From: JAWKZG01 sp041396125
Lineage (GTDB): Bacteria > Pseudomonadota > Gammaproteobacteria > Competibacterales > Competibacteraceae
Reading direction: 5' to 3'
Length of the DNA stretch: 64,000 bases
Assembly (NCBI GenBank): GCA_041396125.1
Contig: JAWKZG010000018.1
Coordinates: 1 to 64,000 of the forward strand
In this document: positions 46,804 through 56,687 of the stretch, one piece after another
Layout: each line of letters begins with the position of its first letter
Numbering within the stretch: position 1 is the stretch's first letter
Translations under genes and position numbers: made by a program
The notes under the pieces: model-generated
Seen by the model: only the letters and a program-made list of their open reading frames with translations
Told to the model about the DNA's origin: nothing
Database searches by the model: none

Positions 46804-47694
46804 TCACGTTTTAGCTGGCGTCAAACCGTTCAGCATATAGTAGCTGAGGATCACCTGACTGTCGTCCAGTGCGCCCTCGCCACGTCCAGAGGCTGCCAGG
46901 AACAGTTGATGGGCGATGGCTGCCAGTGGCAGCGCAGCTTTGGCTTCACGTCCGCTCTCCAGCACGATGCCGAGGTCTTTGACAAAAATATCAATCGCAC
47001 TGGTGACCTCGGGCATAGCTTCCAGCATGCGCGGCCCGCGGTCGTTGAGCATCCAACTCGCAGCAGCCGAACCACTCATGATCTCAAGCAGCTTGTCCAG
47101 GTCGATATCCGCTTTAGCAGCCAGGGCGAAGGCCTCGGCGACCACGGCGATGTGCACACCGCACAACAGTTGATTGACGGTCTTGACCACAGCGCCCTGA
47201 CCGGGACGTTCGCCGACATGGAACACGCGCTGGCCTGTAGCGTCCAGCATCGGCCGGACAGCCTGGAAAATGACTTCTTCGGCAGCCGCCATGATAGTGA
47301 GCGACGCCGCCTTTGCACCGGCTACACCGCCGGAGACGGGCGCGTCGACGAAATGCCGTCCACTCCCGGTCACCCGTGCGGCCAATGCTTCAACCGCGCC
47401 GACCGGACAGGTCGCCATGAGACAGACCACCGCCTTTTGAGGCAAAGCGTTCAGCGCACCGTCCTGGTACAGCACAGCTTCGGCCTGGGCGGCGTTGACC
47501 ACCATCAGAAGCAGCGCATCAGCGCCTTCTGCCGCCTCGGCAGCTGAGTCCGCTGCGATGCCGCCGACTGCTTCCAATGCCTCCAGCGCAGTGGTATTGA
47601 GATCGAAACCGCGCACCGTAAAACCGTTGTTTACCAGATTTTTCGCCATGGGCAATCCCATCGCACCTAAACCAACGAACGCCAGTGTTTTCAT
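46804..47694 (-). CDS. 3-hydroxyisobutyrate-dehydrogenase-like NAD(P) oxidoreductase
   Basis: A 296-residue beta-hydroxyacid dehydrogenase. The Rossmann loop is FVGLGAMGLPMAKNL, the substrate block VDAPVSGGVAGAKA and the catalytic Lys in GAVVKTVNQLLCGVH are in place. Start 47694 is chosen because the upstream extension (to 47829) is antisense-like noise over the transketolase end. The stop of the transketolase C-subunit lies 2 bases upstream, so translation is probably coupled. Candidate substrates include hydroxyisobutyrate, tartronate semialdehyde and threonate. Confidence 0.87.
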   Translation of the reverse strand: MKTLAFVGLGAMGLPMAKNLVNNGFTVRGFDLNTTALEALEAVGGIAADSAAEAAEGADALLLMVVNAAQAEAVLYQDGALNALPQKAVVCLMATCPVGAVEALAARVTGSGRHFVDAPVSGGVAGAKAASLTIMAAAEEVIFQAVRPMLDATGQRVFHVGERPGQGAVVKTVNQLLCGVHIAVVAEAFALAAKADIDLDKLLEIMSGSAAASWMLNDRGPRMLEAMPEVTSAIDIFVKDLGIVLESGREAKAALPLAAIAHQLFLAASGRGEGALDDSQVILSYYMLNGLTPAKT

Positions 47695-47695
47695 C

Positions 47696-48694
47696 TTATA
47701 ACCAACCTTTAATGCGGGTAACCATTGCTTCGGTACTGATGCCGTAGCGATCATGCAGCGTCGGCAGCGCGCCCGCCGCGAGGAACTCATCGGGCAGGGC
47801 GAGCTGGCGGAAAACGGGCGTAACGCCATGGCCGAGCAGCAACGTGGCGATGGCTTCGCCCAGACCGCCGACCTGGGAGTGATTCTCGGCCACGATCAGC
47901 AGCCGTCCGGAACGCCTGGCAGCCTCCAGAATAGTGGGTTCATCCAGTGGTTTGATGGTCGGGACATGCAGCACACTGACGTCGATCTGATCCTGCCGCA
48001 GGCGCTCGGCGGTTTCCAGCGATCGCATCGTCATGAAGCCGCTGGAAATGATCAGCGCATCATTGCCGTCGCGCAGCATTTTGGCCTTGCCCAGTTCGAA
48101 CCGGTAGTCGTATTCATCCAGTACCAGTGGCACATTGCCGCGCAACAGGCGCATATACACCGGGCCGGGATGCGCGGCAATCTGCGGTACGGCCTGTTCA
48201 ATGTCGAGCGCATCGCAAGGGTCGATGATCGTCAAACCGGGAATGGCGCGCATCATGGCAAGATCATCGGTAGCCTGATGGCTCGGGCCGTAACCGGTGG
48301 TCAGGCCCGGCAGCGCGCAGCACAGTTTGACGTTGAGATTATCCTCGGCGATCACCTGATGGATAAAATCGTAGCCCCGGCGGGTGCCGAATACGGCATA
48401 GGTTGTGGCGAAAGGGGTGAAGCCTTCTTTGGCCAATCCCCCTGCCGCCCCCAGCAGTACCTGCTCTGCCATACCCATTTGGAAAAAACGGTCGGGGTAG
48501 GCCTGAGCGAATGGCAGCAAGTCGGTGTACTTGGCCAGGTCGGCGGTCAGGCCGAGGATTTCGGGCCGCTCGGCGGCATACCGCACCAGAGCATGTCCGA
48601 ACGGGGCTGCTTTGACGCGCTGGCCTTCGCTGGCAATCGAGGCAATCATGGCGGAGGTCGTCAGGCGGGGCTTTTTCGGCGGGGTATCGTTCAT
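47696..48694 (-). CDS. Transketolase, C-terminal subunit
   Basis: A 332-residue protein with the pyrimidine-binding and C-terminal transketolase domains: LGLTADLAKYTDL, FFQMGMAEQVLLGAAGG (the Glu needed for TPP activation is in GMAEQ), and YGPSHQATDDLAMMRAIPG. Start 48694 (MNDTPPKK) overlaps the stop of the N-terminal subunit by 4 bases. The longer upstream frame is a shadow. Two-subunit transketolases like this often belong to specialised sugar pathways rather than the main pentose phosphate route. Confidence 0.9.
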   Translation of the reverse strand: MNDTPPKKPRLTTSAMIASIASEGQRVKAAPFGHALVRYAAERPEILGLTADLAKYTDLLPFAQAYPDRFFQMGMAEQVLLGAAGGLAKEGFTPFATTYAVFGTRRGYDFIHQVIAEDNLNVKLCCALPGLTTGYGPSHQATDDLAMMRAIPGLTIIDPCDALDIEQAVPQIAAHPGPVYMRLLRGNVPLVLDEYDYRFELGKAKMLRDGNDALIISSGFMTMRSLETAERLRQDQIDVSVLHVPTIKPLDEPTILEAARRSGRLLIVAENHSQVGGLGEAIATLLLGHGVTPVFRQLALPDEFLAAGALPTLHDRYGISTEAMVTRIKGWL

Positions 48695-49554
48695 TTTTCT
48701 GCTCCGGTCTGGGCTTTGCCCTGGGCGGCGTCGAGTATGGCAATAGCTTTTTGCCACTCGTCCGCTTCGACCCGCATGAAGTGGGTTTTCTCGCGTTGTT
48801 CGAGAAACGGCACCCCTTTGCCCATCTGCGTATCGAATAGAATGACTCGCGGTGTTTGATCCGGTAAATTGCGGGCGTTGTCGAACGCTGTGAGCACAGC
48901 TTCCAGATCGTTGCCGTCGACGCGCTGCACGTGCCAGCCGAAAGCCGCCCATTTGTCGGTCAGCGGTTCGAAGCCGAGCACTTTGGTCGAATGGTCGTCG
49001 GCCTGCTGGTTATTGATATCAACCAGACAAATCAGGTTGGATAAGCGATGGTGCGAGGCGGCCATGGCTGATTCCCAGGTCGCCCCTTCGTCCAGTTCGC
49101 CGTCGGACATGGAAATGTAAACAAACGCCGGGTTTTGTTTCTGGCGCAGTCCCAGTGCCATGCCCACGCCGATGGCCAGGCCCTGGCCCAGCGAACCGCC
49201 GGAGATTTCCATACCGGGCGTGTAGCTGGCCATGCCCGACATCGGCAGACGGCTGTCGTCGCCGCCATAGGTTTCCAGCTCGTCTTCGGTGAGAATGCCG
49301 GCTTCGATCAGAGCGGCGTAAAAAGCAATGGCGTAGTGGCCGTGCGACAATAGAAACCGGTCACGTCCTTCCCAGGTGGGTTCCTGCGGCCGGTAATGCA
49401 AGGCATGACCGTAGGCAACGGCCAGCACATCGGCCCAGCCCAGCGCCTGACCAATATAGCCCTGGCCCTGCACTTCACCCATCTGCAGGGCATAGCGGCG
49501 TATCCGATAAGCCTGTTCTTGCAAAGATGCATTGTGTTTTCTGAAAGCGCTCAA
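48691..49554 (-). CDS. Transketolase, N-terminal subunit
   Basis: A 287-residue TPP-binding subunit. Family blocks are GHALHYRPQEP, DRFLLSHGHYAIAFYAAL, the MEISGGSLGQGLAIGVGMAL region and the TPP motif MSDGELDEGATWESAM...DINNQQ. It is the first gene of the unit transketolase-N / transketolase-C / dehydrogenase on the minus strand. The start ATG 49554 follows AAGGGGAG. Confidence 0.9.
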   Translation of the reverse strand: MSAFRKHNASLQEQAYRIRRYALQMGEVQGQGYIGQALGWADVLAVAYGHALHYRPQEPTWEGRDRFLLSHGHYAIAFYAALIEAGILTEDELETYGGDDSRLPMSGMASYTPGMEISGGSLGQGLAIGVGMALGLRQKQNPAFVYISMSDGELDEGATWESAMAASHHRLSNLICLVDINNQQADDHSTKVLGFEPLTDKWAAFGWHVQRVDGNDLEAVLTAFDNARNLPDQTPRVILFDTQMGKGVPFLEQREKTHFMRVEADEWQKAIAILDAAQGKAQTGAEK

Positions 49555-49982
49555 GGTGCTCCCCTTATTTTAATGGATCAGCATGCCGCCGTTGCCATCC
49601 AGCCTTCGAATCCATCTCCTCGAAAAAACGCGGCAACGCCCTGTTTCATCGGATGCACAGGGCTGTGGTGCTGACAGACATGGGTCGGTGACACGGACCG
49701 CCGCCGGAAAGATAATAACGTTACCGCGCGTTGGCGACCTGTCACATTATTACACTCGCTTGGCAGCATAAAGAAATTTGCGTTCATGTCGGACACAACG
49801 GTCAGTCGTCTTTGCCTCGTTCAGCCAACCTGTTTCATTGAACCCTTTCCGCTGGCAGCGATGCTTGTCGGGAACTTTACGAGTTGTCGAATGCGGCACT
49901 AGTTGACTTGAATCAATAAGCTTTTGTCCGGGGCGGCATAAGATTCGCAGAATATTCTGTAAATCAGGGAGCAGGAGAGCAT
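49555..49982. other. Divergent intergenic region
   Basis: About 430 bases between the transketolase and threonine dehydrogenase genes, transcribed in opposite directions. No convincing ORF. It should hold both promoters. A strong Shine-Dalgarno (GGGAGCAGGAG) precedes the ATG at 49983. Confidence 0.35.
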
Positions 49983-50944
49983 ATGCCGAGAATCCTCGTG
50001 ACCGGTGCTGCGGGCCAGATTGGGTCCGAGCTGGTTCCTGCGCTGCGCGAGCGTTACGGAGCAGATCAGGTCATTGCTTCGGATATCCGTATGCCGGCGG
50101 AACAGACAAGTGCTCCCGGACCGTTCGAATACGTCGATTGCACACGCTTGCGCCAGATTCAGAACGTGGTGAGCCGTTACGACATGGCACTATTTATCAT
50201 CTGGCATCGCTGTTGTCCGCTGTGGCCGAAGCCAAACCGCAGGTAGCCTGGGATATCAATATGGGCGGGTTATACCGAATCCTGGAAGTGGCCCGGCAGC
50301 ACCGTTGCGCGGTATTTGTCCCCAGCTCTATCGGTGCGTTCGGCCCGACTACGCCGCGCGAGCAAACGCCGCAGGACACGGTGCAGCGGCCTACGACTAT
50401 GTACGGCGTCTCTAAAGTTGCGGGGGAACTGCTGTGTGATTATTACGCCCTGCGCTTTGGGCTCGATACCCGCGGTTTGCGGCTGCCGGGGCTGATCTCC
50501 TATGTCGCGCCGCCCGGTGGCGGGACGACCGATTACGCCGTCGACATATTCTATCAGGCGATTCGCTACCGGCATTACACGTGTTTTTTGCGACCGGATA
50601 CCTGCCTCGACATGATGTACATGCCGGATGCGATAGGGGCTATGATTCAACTCATGGCGGTCGATTCCAGCCAGCTTGTACACCGCAATGCGTTCAATGT
50701 CACGGCGATGAGTTTCACGCCGGAAGAACTGGCTGCCGAGATCCGCCGGCAGCTGCCGGATTTTGTGATTGACTATGAGGTCGATCCGGTGCGTCAGGCG
50801 ATTGCCGATTCCTGGCCCCGTTCGCTTGACGATAGCGCGGCGCGGATCGAATGGGGCTGGTCGCCTTCGTATGATCTGAGCGCGATGACTCGGGATATGC
50901 TGGCCAAGCTGAGCGTCAAACTGAAAAAAACCGCTGCGCCATAA
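49983..50944 (+). pseudogene. tdh: NAD-dependent L-threonine 3-dehydrogenase (epimerase type), frameshifted
   Basis: Two frames make one ~320-residue extended SDR. The first gives ILVTGAAGQIGSELVPAL and DIRMPAE; the second gives TIYHLASLLSAVAEAKP, the YxxxK pair in MYGVSKVAGELL, and LRLPGLISY, all typical of the epimerase-type threonine dehydrogenase. One base is missing near 50185 (ATGGCACTATT). It oxidises threonine to 2-amino-3-oxobutyrate, which Kbl, encoded 28 bases downstream, splits. The usual zinc-type Tdh is not used here. Confidence 0.85.
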
Positions 50945-50972
50945 CGTCAGTCAATATAGAGAAACCACTATC

Positions 50973-52205
50973 ATGCCTCATCACAAGATTGAACGTACTC
51001 TTGCCGCAGAGCTTGCCGAGCTGAGCAGGATCGGTAAGCGCAAAGGCTGCGAAACTATCATAACCGGCGTGGTTCCGGCTTCAGGCAGCAAAGGCCCGCG
51101 CTATCGGCTGGCGGGAGAGGGCGATCGCCTCTATCTGAGAATGAATTCCAACAGCTATCTGGGACTGTCCCTGCAGCATGAAGTCCAGGTTGCGGAGGAG
51201 CAGGCCGTACGCGCTTACGGGACAGGGCCGGGCGCGGTGCGGTTTATCAGCGGCACCTGGGCACCCCATGTGGCGCTCGAACGGCGGCTGGCGGAATTCC
51301 ACGGCCGCGAAGCTTGCATGATATTCAGCTCCGCTTACGCTACGGTCATGGGCGTACTGCCGGCCTTGATCACCGCCGAGACGGCGGTGATCAGCGATGA
51401 GCTCAATCATAATTGCATCATTAATGCGATGCGCCTGGCACGTCCCAAAGAGCGTTACATTTATCCGCATCTTGATCTGAACGCGCTGGACGCCCGGCTG
51501 GCGGAAGCGGCAGCGAATTGCCGGCGGATTATTATCGTGAGCGATGGTGTTTTCAGTATGCGGGGCGATTTTGCACCGCTTCATAAAATCCTCGAGCTGG
51601 CCAGACGCTACGACGAACGCTGCCCGGAAAATGTTCTGGTCATAGCCGATGATTCCCACGGTGTAGGCGCATTCGGTGCAACCGGCCGAGGTACCGAAGA
51701 GCATACCGGCGGGGCGGTGGATCTGCTGATCGGCACGCTTGGCAAAGCCGTAGGCGTTAATGGCGGTTATGTCGTTGCCAGCCAGATTCTGATCGATTAC
51801 CTGCGTGAACATTCACCGTTGTACATTTATTCGAATCCCATTACACCGGGTGAGGCAGCAGCGGCTCAGGCGGCCATCGATGTTATCGACAGTCCACGTG
51901 GACGGGCGTTGCTGGAACACTTGCGTGCGATGACCGCACGTTTCGAGCAGGGTTTAACAGCATTAGGACTTGAAACGGTCCCCGGACCTCATCCGGTGAC
52001 GCCTTTAATGGTGCGGGATACCGCGCAAACGGCAGCGCTGGTGAACCATCTGAAAACCAGGGGCATCCTGGCTACCGGCTTGAATTATCCGGTTGTACCA
52101 CGCGGCGATGAGGAGATCCGTTTTCAGATCTCGGCAGACCACACCGCAGGCGATATCGACGAGGTGCTCAATGTGCTGGCCGAGCAAGAAATCATCAAAC
52201 AATGA
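50973..52205 (+). CDS. kbl: Glycine C-acetyltransferase (2-amino-3-ketobutyrate CoA ligase)
   Basis: A 410-residue alpha-oxoamine synthase that converts 2-amino-3-oxobutyrate and CoA to glycine and acetyl-CoA. The PLP lysine is in IGTLGKAVGVNGGY (K258); other blocks are MNSNSYLGLS, GPGAVRFISGTW, DELNHNCIINAMRL and VIADDSHGVGAFG. These features are shared with other alpha-oxoamine synthases (KAS, BioF), but the adjacent threonine dehydrogenase makes Kbl the best call. Confidence 0.92.
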   Translation: MPHHKIERTLAAELAELSRIGKRKGCETIITGVVPASGSKGPRYRLAGEGDRLYLRMNSNSYLGLSLQHEVQVAEEQAVRAYGTGPGAVRFISGTWAPHVALERRLAEFHGREACMIFSSAYATVMGVLPALITAETAVISDELNHNCIINAMRLARPKERYIYPHLDLNALDARLAEAAANCRRIIIVSDGVFSMRGDFAPLHKILELARRYDERCPENVLVIADDSHGVGAFGATGRGTEEHTGGAVDLLIGTLGKAVGVNGGYVVASQILIDYLREHSPLYIYSNPITPGEAAAAQAAIDVIDSPRGRALLEHLRAMTARFEQGLTALGLETVPGPHPVTPLMVRDTAQTAALVNHLKTRGILATGLNYPVVPRGDEEIRFQISADHTAGDIDEVLNVLAEQEIIKQ

Positions 52206-52296
52206 TTCAACACCTTGGATTAACAGGTAAGTGCAGTTCGTCAAATGAACTGGCAGGTATTCCACGTTCACTGGTAAGCGGAAGTAATAGTGTCCT

Positions 52297-54585
52297 ATGA
52301 AAACTAAAACTGAGTATTGGCAAGACATCTGGCAGCGCGCCCGTTCGCATCAGCATACTCTGGTATTAGGTGCGGTGAAGGCCCCGGCGGCCCCCAGCGA
52401 TCTGCATGTCATCACGATCAATTGCGCAAGCCCGTCCAGTACCATTGGTCCACTCGATGAGGCGCAGCAACAGATTTTACGTTTGCTCGGCGAAGCCGCG
52501 AACACGCTTTCTGCGCCCTCAGCGCGCACCGGGCTACGCTTCTGGCTGCTGGAAGATACGCCTGACGAACCTTATGAAAGCCGGTTTGTCGCCGTCTGTA
52601 ACCGTTTGGCTGAATGGGATAATGGCCGGGCAGCTTTGTGCCTGACGGGCATCGAATCGGCCGATCCGGCTACGTTGTCGATGCTGGGCACTATCCTGCA
52701 ACGGCCCGACTGGCTTCAGCTTCCTTTGCTCATGCTGTCGCAAAAGATAGTGGGCGATGCGGTAGATGCACTGGCTGAGCGCCTGCGGCAAACGTCCGGC
52801 GAAGACTTGGTGCTGCAGTTGAGTTCAGAACCCGCCGCCGATCTGTCTGCTGCCAGTTTTGATTGGGATAGCTTGCCCGCAGAGGTGCTCCGTATCTTTC
52901 GGGCTGGGGCTGTCATTGGCACAGTGTTCGATGTTGAACTCGTCGCCCGGCTGCTTGAGGAGTCACCGGGTTATCTCTTTGAGCAATTACAATTCGGCTT
53001 CGATGCGGGCGCGCCTTTTGCCGACCTGGGCAATGGCCGGTTTGGTCTGACGCCGGAGGTTGTTGCCGAGTTGCGTGGCCAGTTGCTGCCTTCATTATTG
53101 CGCCACTGGAATCAGCGTCTGGGCGTTCTCCTGGGCGAAACTCAGGCCATGGAAGAGGCACCTGAGGCGAGCGCTGCTGACGTGCAATCTGCCCAGCAAG
53201 CTCCGGTCAACGCTGCACCAACAGACGAGAAACCCCGCGAGCAGCAACAACAGCCTTCAGACCACGATGGCAAAGGTACTGAGCCGAGCAAATTTGTGAA
53301 TCTGTTCGAAGCAGCTCCGTCGCCGCAAACTGAACCGCCAGACGCAAAGTCCGAATCCGCTCCTGCGAACGCGCAACCGAAACCAGAAGCGGTTGCCGAT
53401 AACGAGAGCCAGCCCGCGCCAAACGCCCCCCCCACCGCCGATCGGCTGCGCGCGGCAGTACACTTGCAAGAGGCCGGAGAAATCGACGCGGCGATGGTGC
53501 AATACCTGCTGGCAGTGCAGGAGCTGGCGAACCGGGGCGACACCAAACGCGCGTATCTGGTGGCACAGGAGGCTTTGCAATCGCTGACACAACTCCCGCA
53601 ATCCGAACAACGGGCACTGCGGCAGGCACAGCTTCTATTGGAAATTGGGCAACTCCAGTGGCAAGGCCTGGGGCTTGGCGAGCCAATCACACTGGCTCAG
53701 GCACTAAAAACGCTGCAGGCGGCCCGCAGCACACTGCCGGAAACAGCCTCGGCTGAACTCTTGAGTCGGCTGGCCACGGTTACGGCAGGCGTTTGCTATG
53801 ATCTGGGCGATAATCAATCCTTGCAGGCGGCTTTGAGTGATCTTGCCGCTACCAGCCGAATCCTGATGACCGCAGGTGCTTCCCTCGAAGCCGCCTGCCT
53901 GCTAAGCGATCAGGCGGCCATCTATGTACGCCAGGGCGATCCAGTGCAAGCCGCCCATCTGCTGGATAAAGCCCGCGAGCTTTTCGAACGCTTGCTGAAC
54001 GCCAGGCAGAATGAAGCGCTGGCCGTATCCGAGTTAGCGAAAGTACATCATTTATATGCACGTTTGATATTGCACGCGAGAATCCGCAGCGGTCGTGAGC
54101 AAGACGCTTTCGCCATGGGACTGGAGCACGCGCAGCTGGCTGAGCAGTTTTTGCGTCAGACGGGTGCGAAGCGCGAACTGGGCCGGGTCTGGGAAACAGC
54201 GGGACGTCTGGCATTGCAGGCCGGTCGTTTAAACCCGGCGGGTGAGTATTTCAGCGCGGCGCTGGAATTACAAAAACAGCTGGGTGACGTTACCGGTCTC
54301 GCACGTACCACCGCGGGCCTGGCAGAGCTTTGTATGCATACGGGACAGCTTGAGGATGCGCTGGCCATGCTAAGCGATTCGGTCACGCTTAATGTTGAGA
54401 AAGGCTCTCCTGTTGGTCTTGCATTCAATCGCTCGGCATTGCGTGTACTGATGCACGCAATTGCCAGCCAGACCCCGGAAAATGCCGCCTTGCGTGTTAC
54501 CGCCAATGAACTGGAGCACCGTTTGCAACAGGCCGAGGACGAGTTTGGGCGGATAGAGTTTACCAGTGCACCTGGCAGCCGTTGA
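52297..54585 (+). CDS. TPR protein with a degenerate ATPase-like N-terminus
   Basis: A 762-residue protein. The first ~270 residues resemble a STAND/AAA-type ATPase fold (LCLTGIESADPATLSMLGTIL; PLLMLSQKI; VLRIFRAGAVIGTVFDVELVARLL as in the helical part), but no Walker A glycine-lysine loop is present. A Pro/Ala/Glu-rich linker follows (about 285-390), then TPR-like helical repeats to the end. Probably cytoplasmic and used for protein binding. Its role is unknown. It lies 91 bases after kbl, which could be simple neighbourhood. Confidence 0.72.
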   Translation: MKTKTEYWQDIWQRARSHQHTLVLGAVKAPAAPSDLHVITINCASPSSTIGPLDEAQQQILRLLGEAANTLSAPSARTGLRFWLLEDTPDEPYESRFVAVCNRLAEWDNGRAALCLTGIESADPATLSMLGTILQRPDWLQLPLLMLSQKIVGDAVDALAERLRQTSGEDLVLQLSSEPAADLSAASFDWDSLPAEVLRIFRAGAVIGTVFDVELVARLLEESPGYLFEQLQFGFDAGAPFADLGNGRFGLTPEVVAELRGQLLPSLLRHWNQRLGVLLGETQAMEEAPEASAADVQSAQQAPVNAAPTDEKPREQQQQPSDHDGKGTEPSKFVNLFEAAPSPQTEPPDAKSESAPANAQPKPEAVADNESQPAPNAPPTADRLRAAVHLQEAGEIDAAMVQYLLAVQELANRGDTKRAYLVAQEALQSLTQLPQSEQRALRQAQLLLEIGQLQWQGLGLGEPITLAQALKTLQAARSTLPETASAELLSRLATVTAGVCYDLGDNQSLQAALSDLAATSRILMTAGASLEAACLLSDQAAIYVRQGDPVQAAHLLDKARELFERLLNARQNEALAVSELAKVHHLYARLILHARIRSGREQDAFAMGLEHAQLAEQFLRQTGAKRELGRVWETAGRLALQAGRLNPAGEYFSAALELQKQLGDVTGLARTTAGLAELCMHTGQLEDALAMLSDSVTLNVEKGSPVGLAFNRSALRVLMHAIASQTPENAALRVTANELEHRLQQAEDEFGRIEFTSAPGSR

Positions 54586-54618
54586 GTAGCCTGCTAAGGC
54601 AGCGCGCTGTAACGGCGC

Positions 54619-55203
54619 TTAATCAGGCGTCTGGCCGGATCGGTTCTCCTCGGGATTGTATTTTTCCAGCAATAATTGCAATGAGCGCCGATGTTCCTGT
54701 TGCATGACACACAGCTCGGTTAGTTGCTGATCCCGGATATGATCCAGCTTTTCATGCAGCTGGAGAATTTCCAGCTCCGCTTTGAGATTGACTTCAAAAT
54801 CGTGCGCCGCGTCCAGACGGTCTTTAGCCGATTGGCGGTTCTGCGACATCATGATAACGGGTGCCTGGATGGCAGCCAGCATTGATAGCACGAGGTTCAG
54901 GAAGACGTAGGGGTAGGGGTCGAACGCGTTCTGGTAACGGGCCAGCACAGCCGAATTGAGCACGACCCAGCCCACCAGCACGCAGCCGAAAAGAATAATA
55001 AACGTCCACGAACCGCCGAACGCGGCAACCCGATCAGCCAGGCGCTCGCCAAAGCGACGTTGTTCGTCAAACTCACGATTGGTATTGCGACTGATGTGCA
55101 GACGTTTGGCGATCCGCCGGATCACCCGTTGCTCGCGTTCAGAGAGTTGATCGAAACCGGTATTTAGCAGTGTCTTAGCAAGCTCGGTGGTGTGCTGGTC
55201 CAA
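54619..55203 (-). CDS. DUF1003 family membrane protein
   Basis: A 194-residue protein with two membrane helices (AFGGSWTFIILFGCVLVGW; YVFLNLVLSMLAAIQAPVIMM) and the conserved MSQNRQSAKDRLDAAHDFEVNLKAE region in shorter form, typical of DUF1003. A charged cytoplasmic N-terminus precedes the helices and a coiled C-terminus follows. Function is not established. Its start at ATG 55203 is followed by an acidic stretch. Confidence 0.85.
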   Translation of the reverse strand: MDQHTTELAKTLLNTGFDQLSEREQRVIRRIAKRLHISRNTNREFDEQRRFGERLADRVAAFGGSWTFIILFGCVLVGWVVLNSAVLARYQNAFDPYPYVFLNLVLSMLAAIQAPVIMMSQNRQSAKDRLDAAHDFEVNLKAELEILQLHEKLDHIRDQQLTELCVMQQEHRRSLQLLLEKYNPEENRSGQTPD

Positions 55204-55410
55204 AATGATCTCCTGCCGTATGAAAAAAATTATTGGCTTTCAGGATTTTGCCGCCTTATGGTTAACACCGACAGGCCTTCGGCAAATATTCATGCGCTGA
55301 GCAAACGAATGGGGGCGAGAGCGGAACATGACGGTGCGTGCTGAGGAATTATGATCGCCAGCTGGCTGACCTGATCACGCTGGCACAAGAGCAGCAGTAG
55401 CTTCATCAAA

Positions 55411-55440
55411 AGAGGCGGAGCTAACGTAAACTCCGCCTCT
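55411..55440 (-). terminator. Rho-independent terminator for the 55446 gene
   Basis: A perfect 10-bp stem (AGAGGCGGAG / CTCCGCCTCT) with a 10-base loop. On the minus strand it is followed by TTTTGATG, 5 bases after the small gene's stop codon. Confidence 0.85.
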
Positions 55441-55445
55441 GACGC

Positions 55446-55640
55446 TTATTTCCTATGTCGTTGTTTTGCAATGAGCTCGGCAATTTGCTGGCGGAATCGG
55501 TATTGTTCGGCAGTAGTCCAGTTTGCGGCTTTAAAGTGCTGTATTGCAATGCGCGTTATTTGGTCGCTGCTGGCACCATTAGCAAGTCCGATGCTGACAA
55601 TCTGGGCCAGTGAGTAAGATGTATAGGATGATTTAGACAT
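55446..55640 (-). CDS. Small hypothetical protein
   Basis: A 64-residue protein from ATG 55640, which has a GGAG site 8 bases upstream; a longer start at 55676 lacks one. It is helical and Ser/Gln-rich, with no membrane segment, containing ISIGLANGASSDQITRIAIQ-like alternating residues. A good ribosome site and a following terminator support it as real. No family recognised. Confidence 0.6.
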   Translation of the reverse strand: MSKSSYTSYSLAQIVSIGLANGASSDQITRIAIQHFKAANWTTAEQYRFRQQIAELIAKQRHRK

Positions 55641-55827
55641 ACTGAATTCTCCACTAATCACATTGTTAAACGCCAACGGCGGCGGCGAACACCAGGCAAT
55701 ACAAAACCCTGCTAAACCGGGAGCCGTTAGAGTTAAATGATTAGTGGGGGAGTTCAGCGCATGGAATCAGCCTCTTGATGTGAAGTGGAATAAGACTATA
55801 ACAACACAGCGACAAAACTCGTCGTGC

Positions 55828-56058
55828 TCAATCGATTACCCAGCCAGATTCTAGCAGTTCCTTAACAGCGGCAAAATGATGACTTTCGCCATTATCATGT
55901 TGATGGATTAGCCAGTTCTTATGTAACCAGTCGTCAAGCTTAATATAGCCAAATTGGCCGTTTTGGTTCTTGAGGTGAATTTTGTCGCCATTCGGAAGCC
56001 CCGCGAGGTCTTCGAGATACTCGCGGGTTTGGTTTTGACGTTCTATTGACCAGGACAT
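55828..56058 (-). CDS. Small hypothetical protein
   Basis: A 76-residue protein from ATG 56058, preceded by GAGGAAAACC; a TTG start further up adds 5 residues. Residues near the start (SWSIERQNQTREYLEDL) are charged and helical, the rest is beta-prone with many His/Trp. No family recognised. Context gives no partner: it lies 188 bases from the other small gene on the same strand. Confidence 0.6.
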   Translation of the reverse strand: MSWSIERQNQTREYLEDLAGLPNGDKIHLKNQNGQFGYIKLDDWLHKNWLIHQHDNGESHHFAAVKELLESGWVID

Positions 56059-56687
56059 GGTTTTCCTCGACAAATTTAAGCAGTGCCGCGTCGATAACCG
56101 TTCAGCTTCAGATCTTTAAGGTTATCAAAATATAACAATAAAAACAATGGCTTGAAATTTCTTTACAAAACCTGACTTCCTGAATGTTGGAAGTGTTGGT
56201 ATATCAAGCAGTCATTTAATTACTCTCGCAGCGCGAGCGGCAGCAGGCTTTGACAAAACTGCTCCACCATCAGAAACGACAGCGCTGTGCTGAGTGGCAT
56301 GGCCGGGATATCGTAGTGCGGTCATCTTCCTTCTGATCAGTTAAAAAGACGCTGCTCATCAACCTCGATTCATCGAGGTAACTGTAATGTGGCGGGTATC
56401 CTATACTCGTACCGCGATAGAATACGTCGCGGTTGATAGATTATTTATTGGTTGGCGCCGGCAATGGCTTTAGATGAGAGGGCATTAGCGGCAAAATTTA
56501 TTTTGCCTCGCCCGCTTTGGAAAAGCGTCCCACATCAACGTGCGGAAAGCACCTCATAGTTAGTCAGAGCGTCCAGGCATCGGCAGGTGTTAGTGCTCGA
56601 TATCTCCATGCCACATACGGACGGCATTGAGTTAGTATCGTTGGTCAAGCAGCAGTATCCAGACACCCGTATCGTTCACCCGCAGGT
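56059..56687. other. Intergenic region with decayed gene pieces
   Basis: About 630 bases without an intact gene. On the minus strand about 56223-56325 reads PHYDIPAMPLSTALSFLMVEQ then a Leu-rich end, resembling a piece of a WYL-type transcriptional regulator. On the plus strand about 56582-56680 reads VLVLDISMPHTDGIELVSLV, a receiver-domain piece with its phosphorylation Asp. Both lack starts and the rest of their proteins. Confidence 0.4.
56582..56680 (+). pseudogene. Receiver-domain remnant
   Basis: A ~33-codon stretch matches the central part of a response-regulator receiver: VLVLDISMPHTDGIELV followed by KQQYPDTRIV. The N-terminal DD pair and the C-terminal Lys block are missing. It is not readable as a gene. 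Confidence 0.5.
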
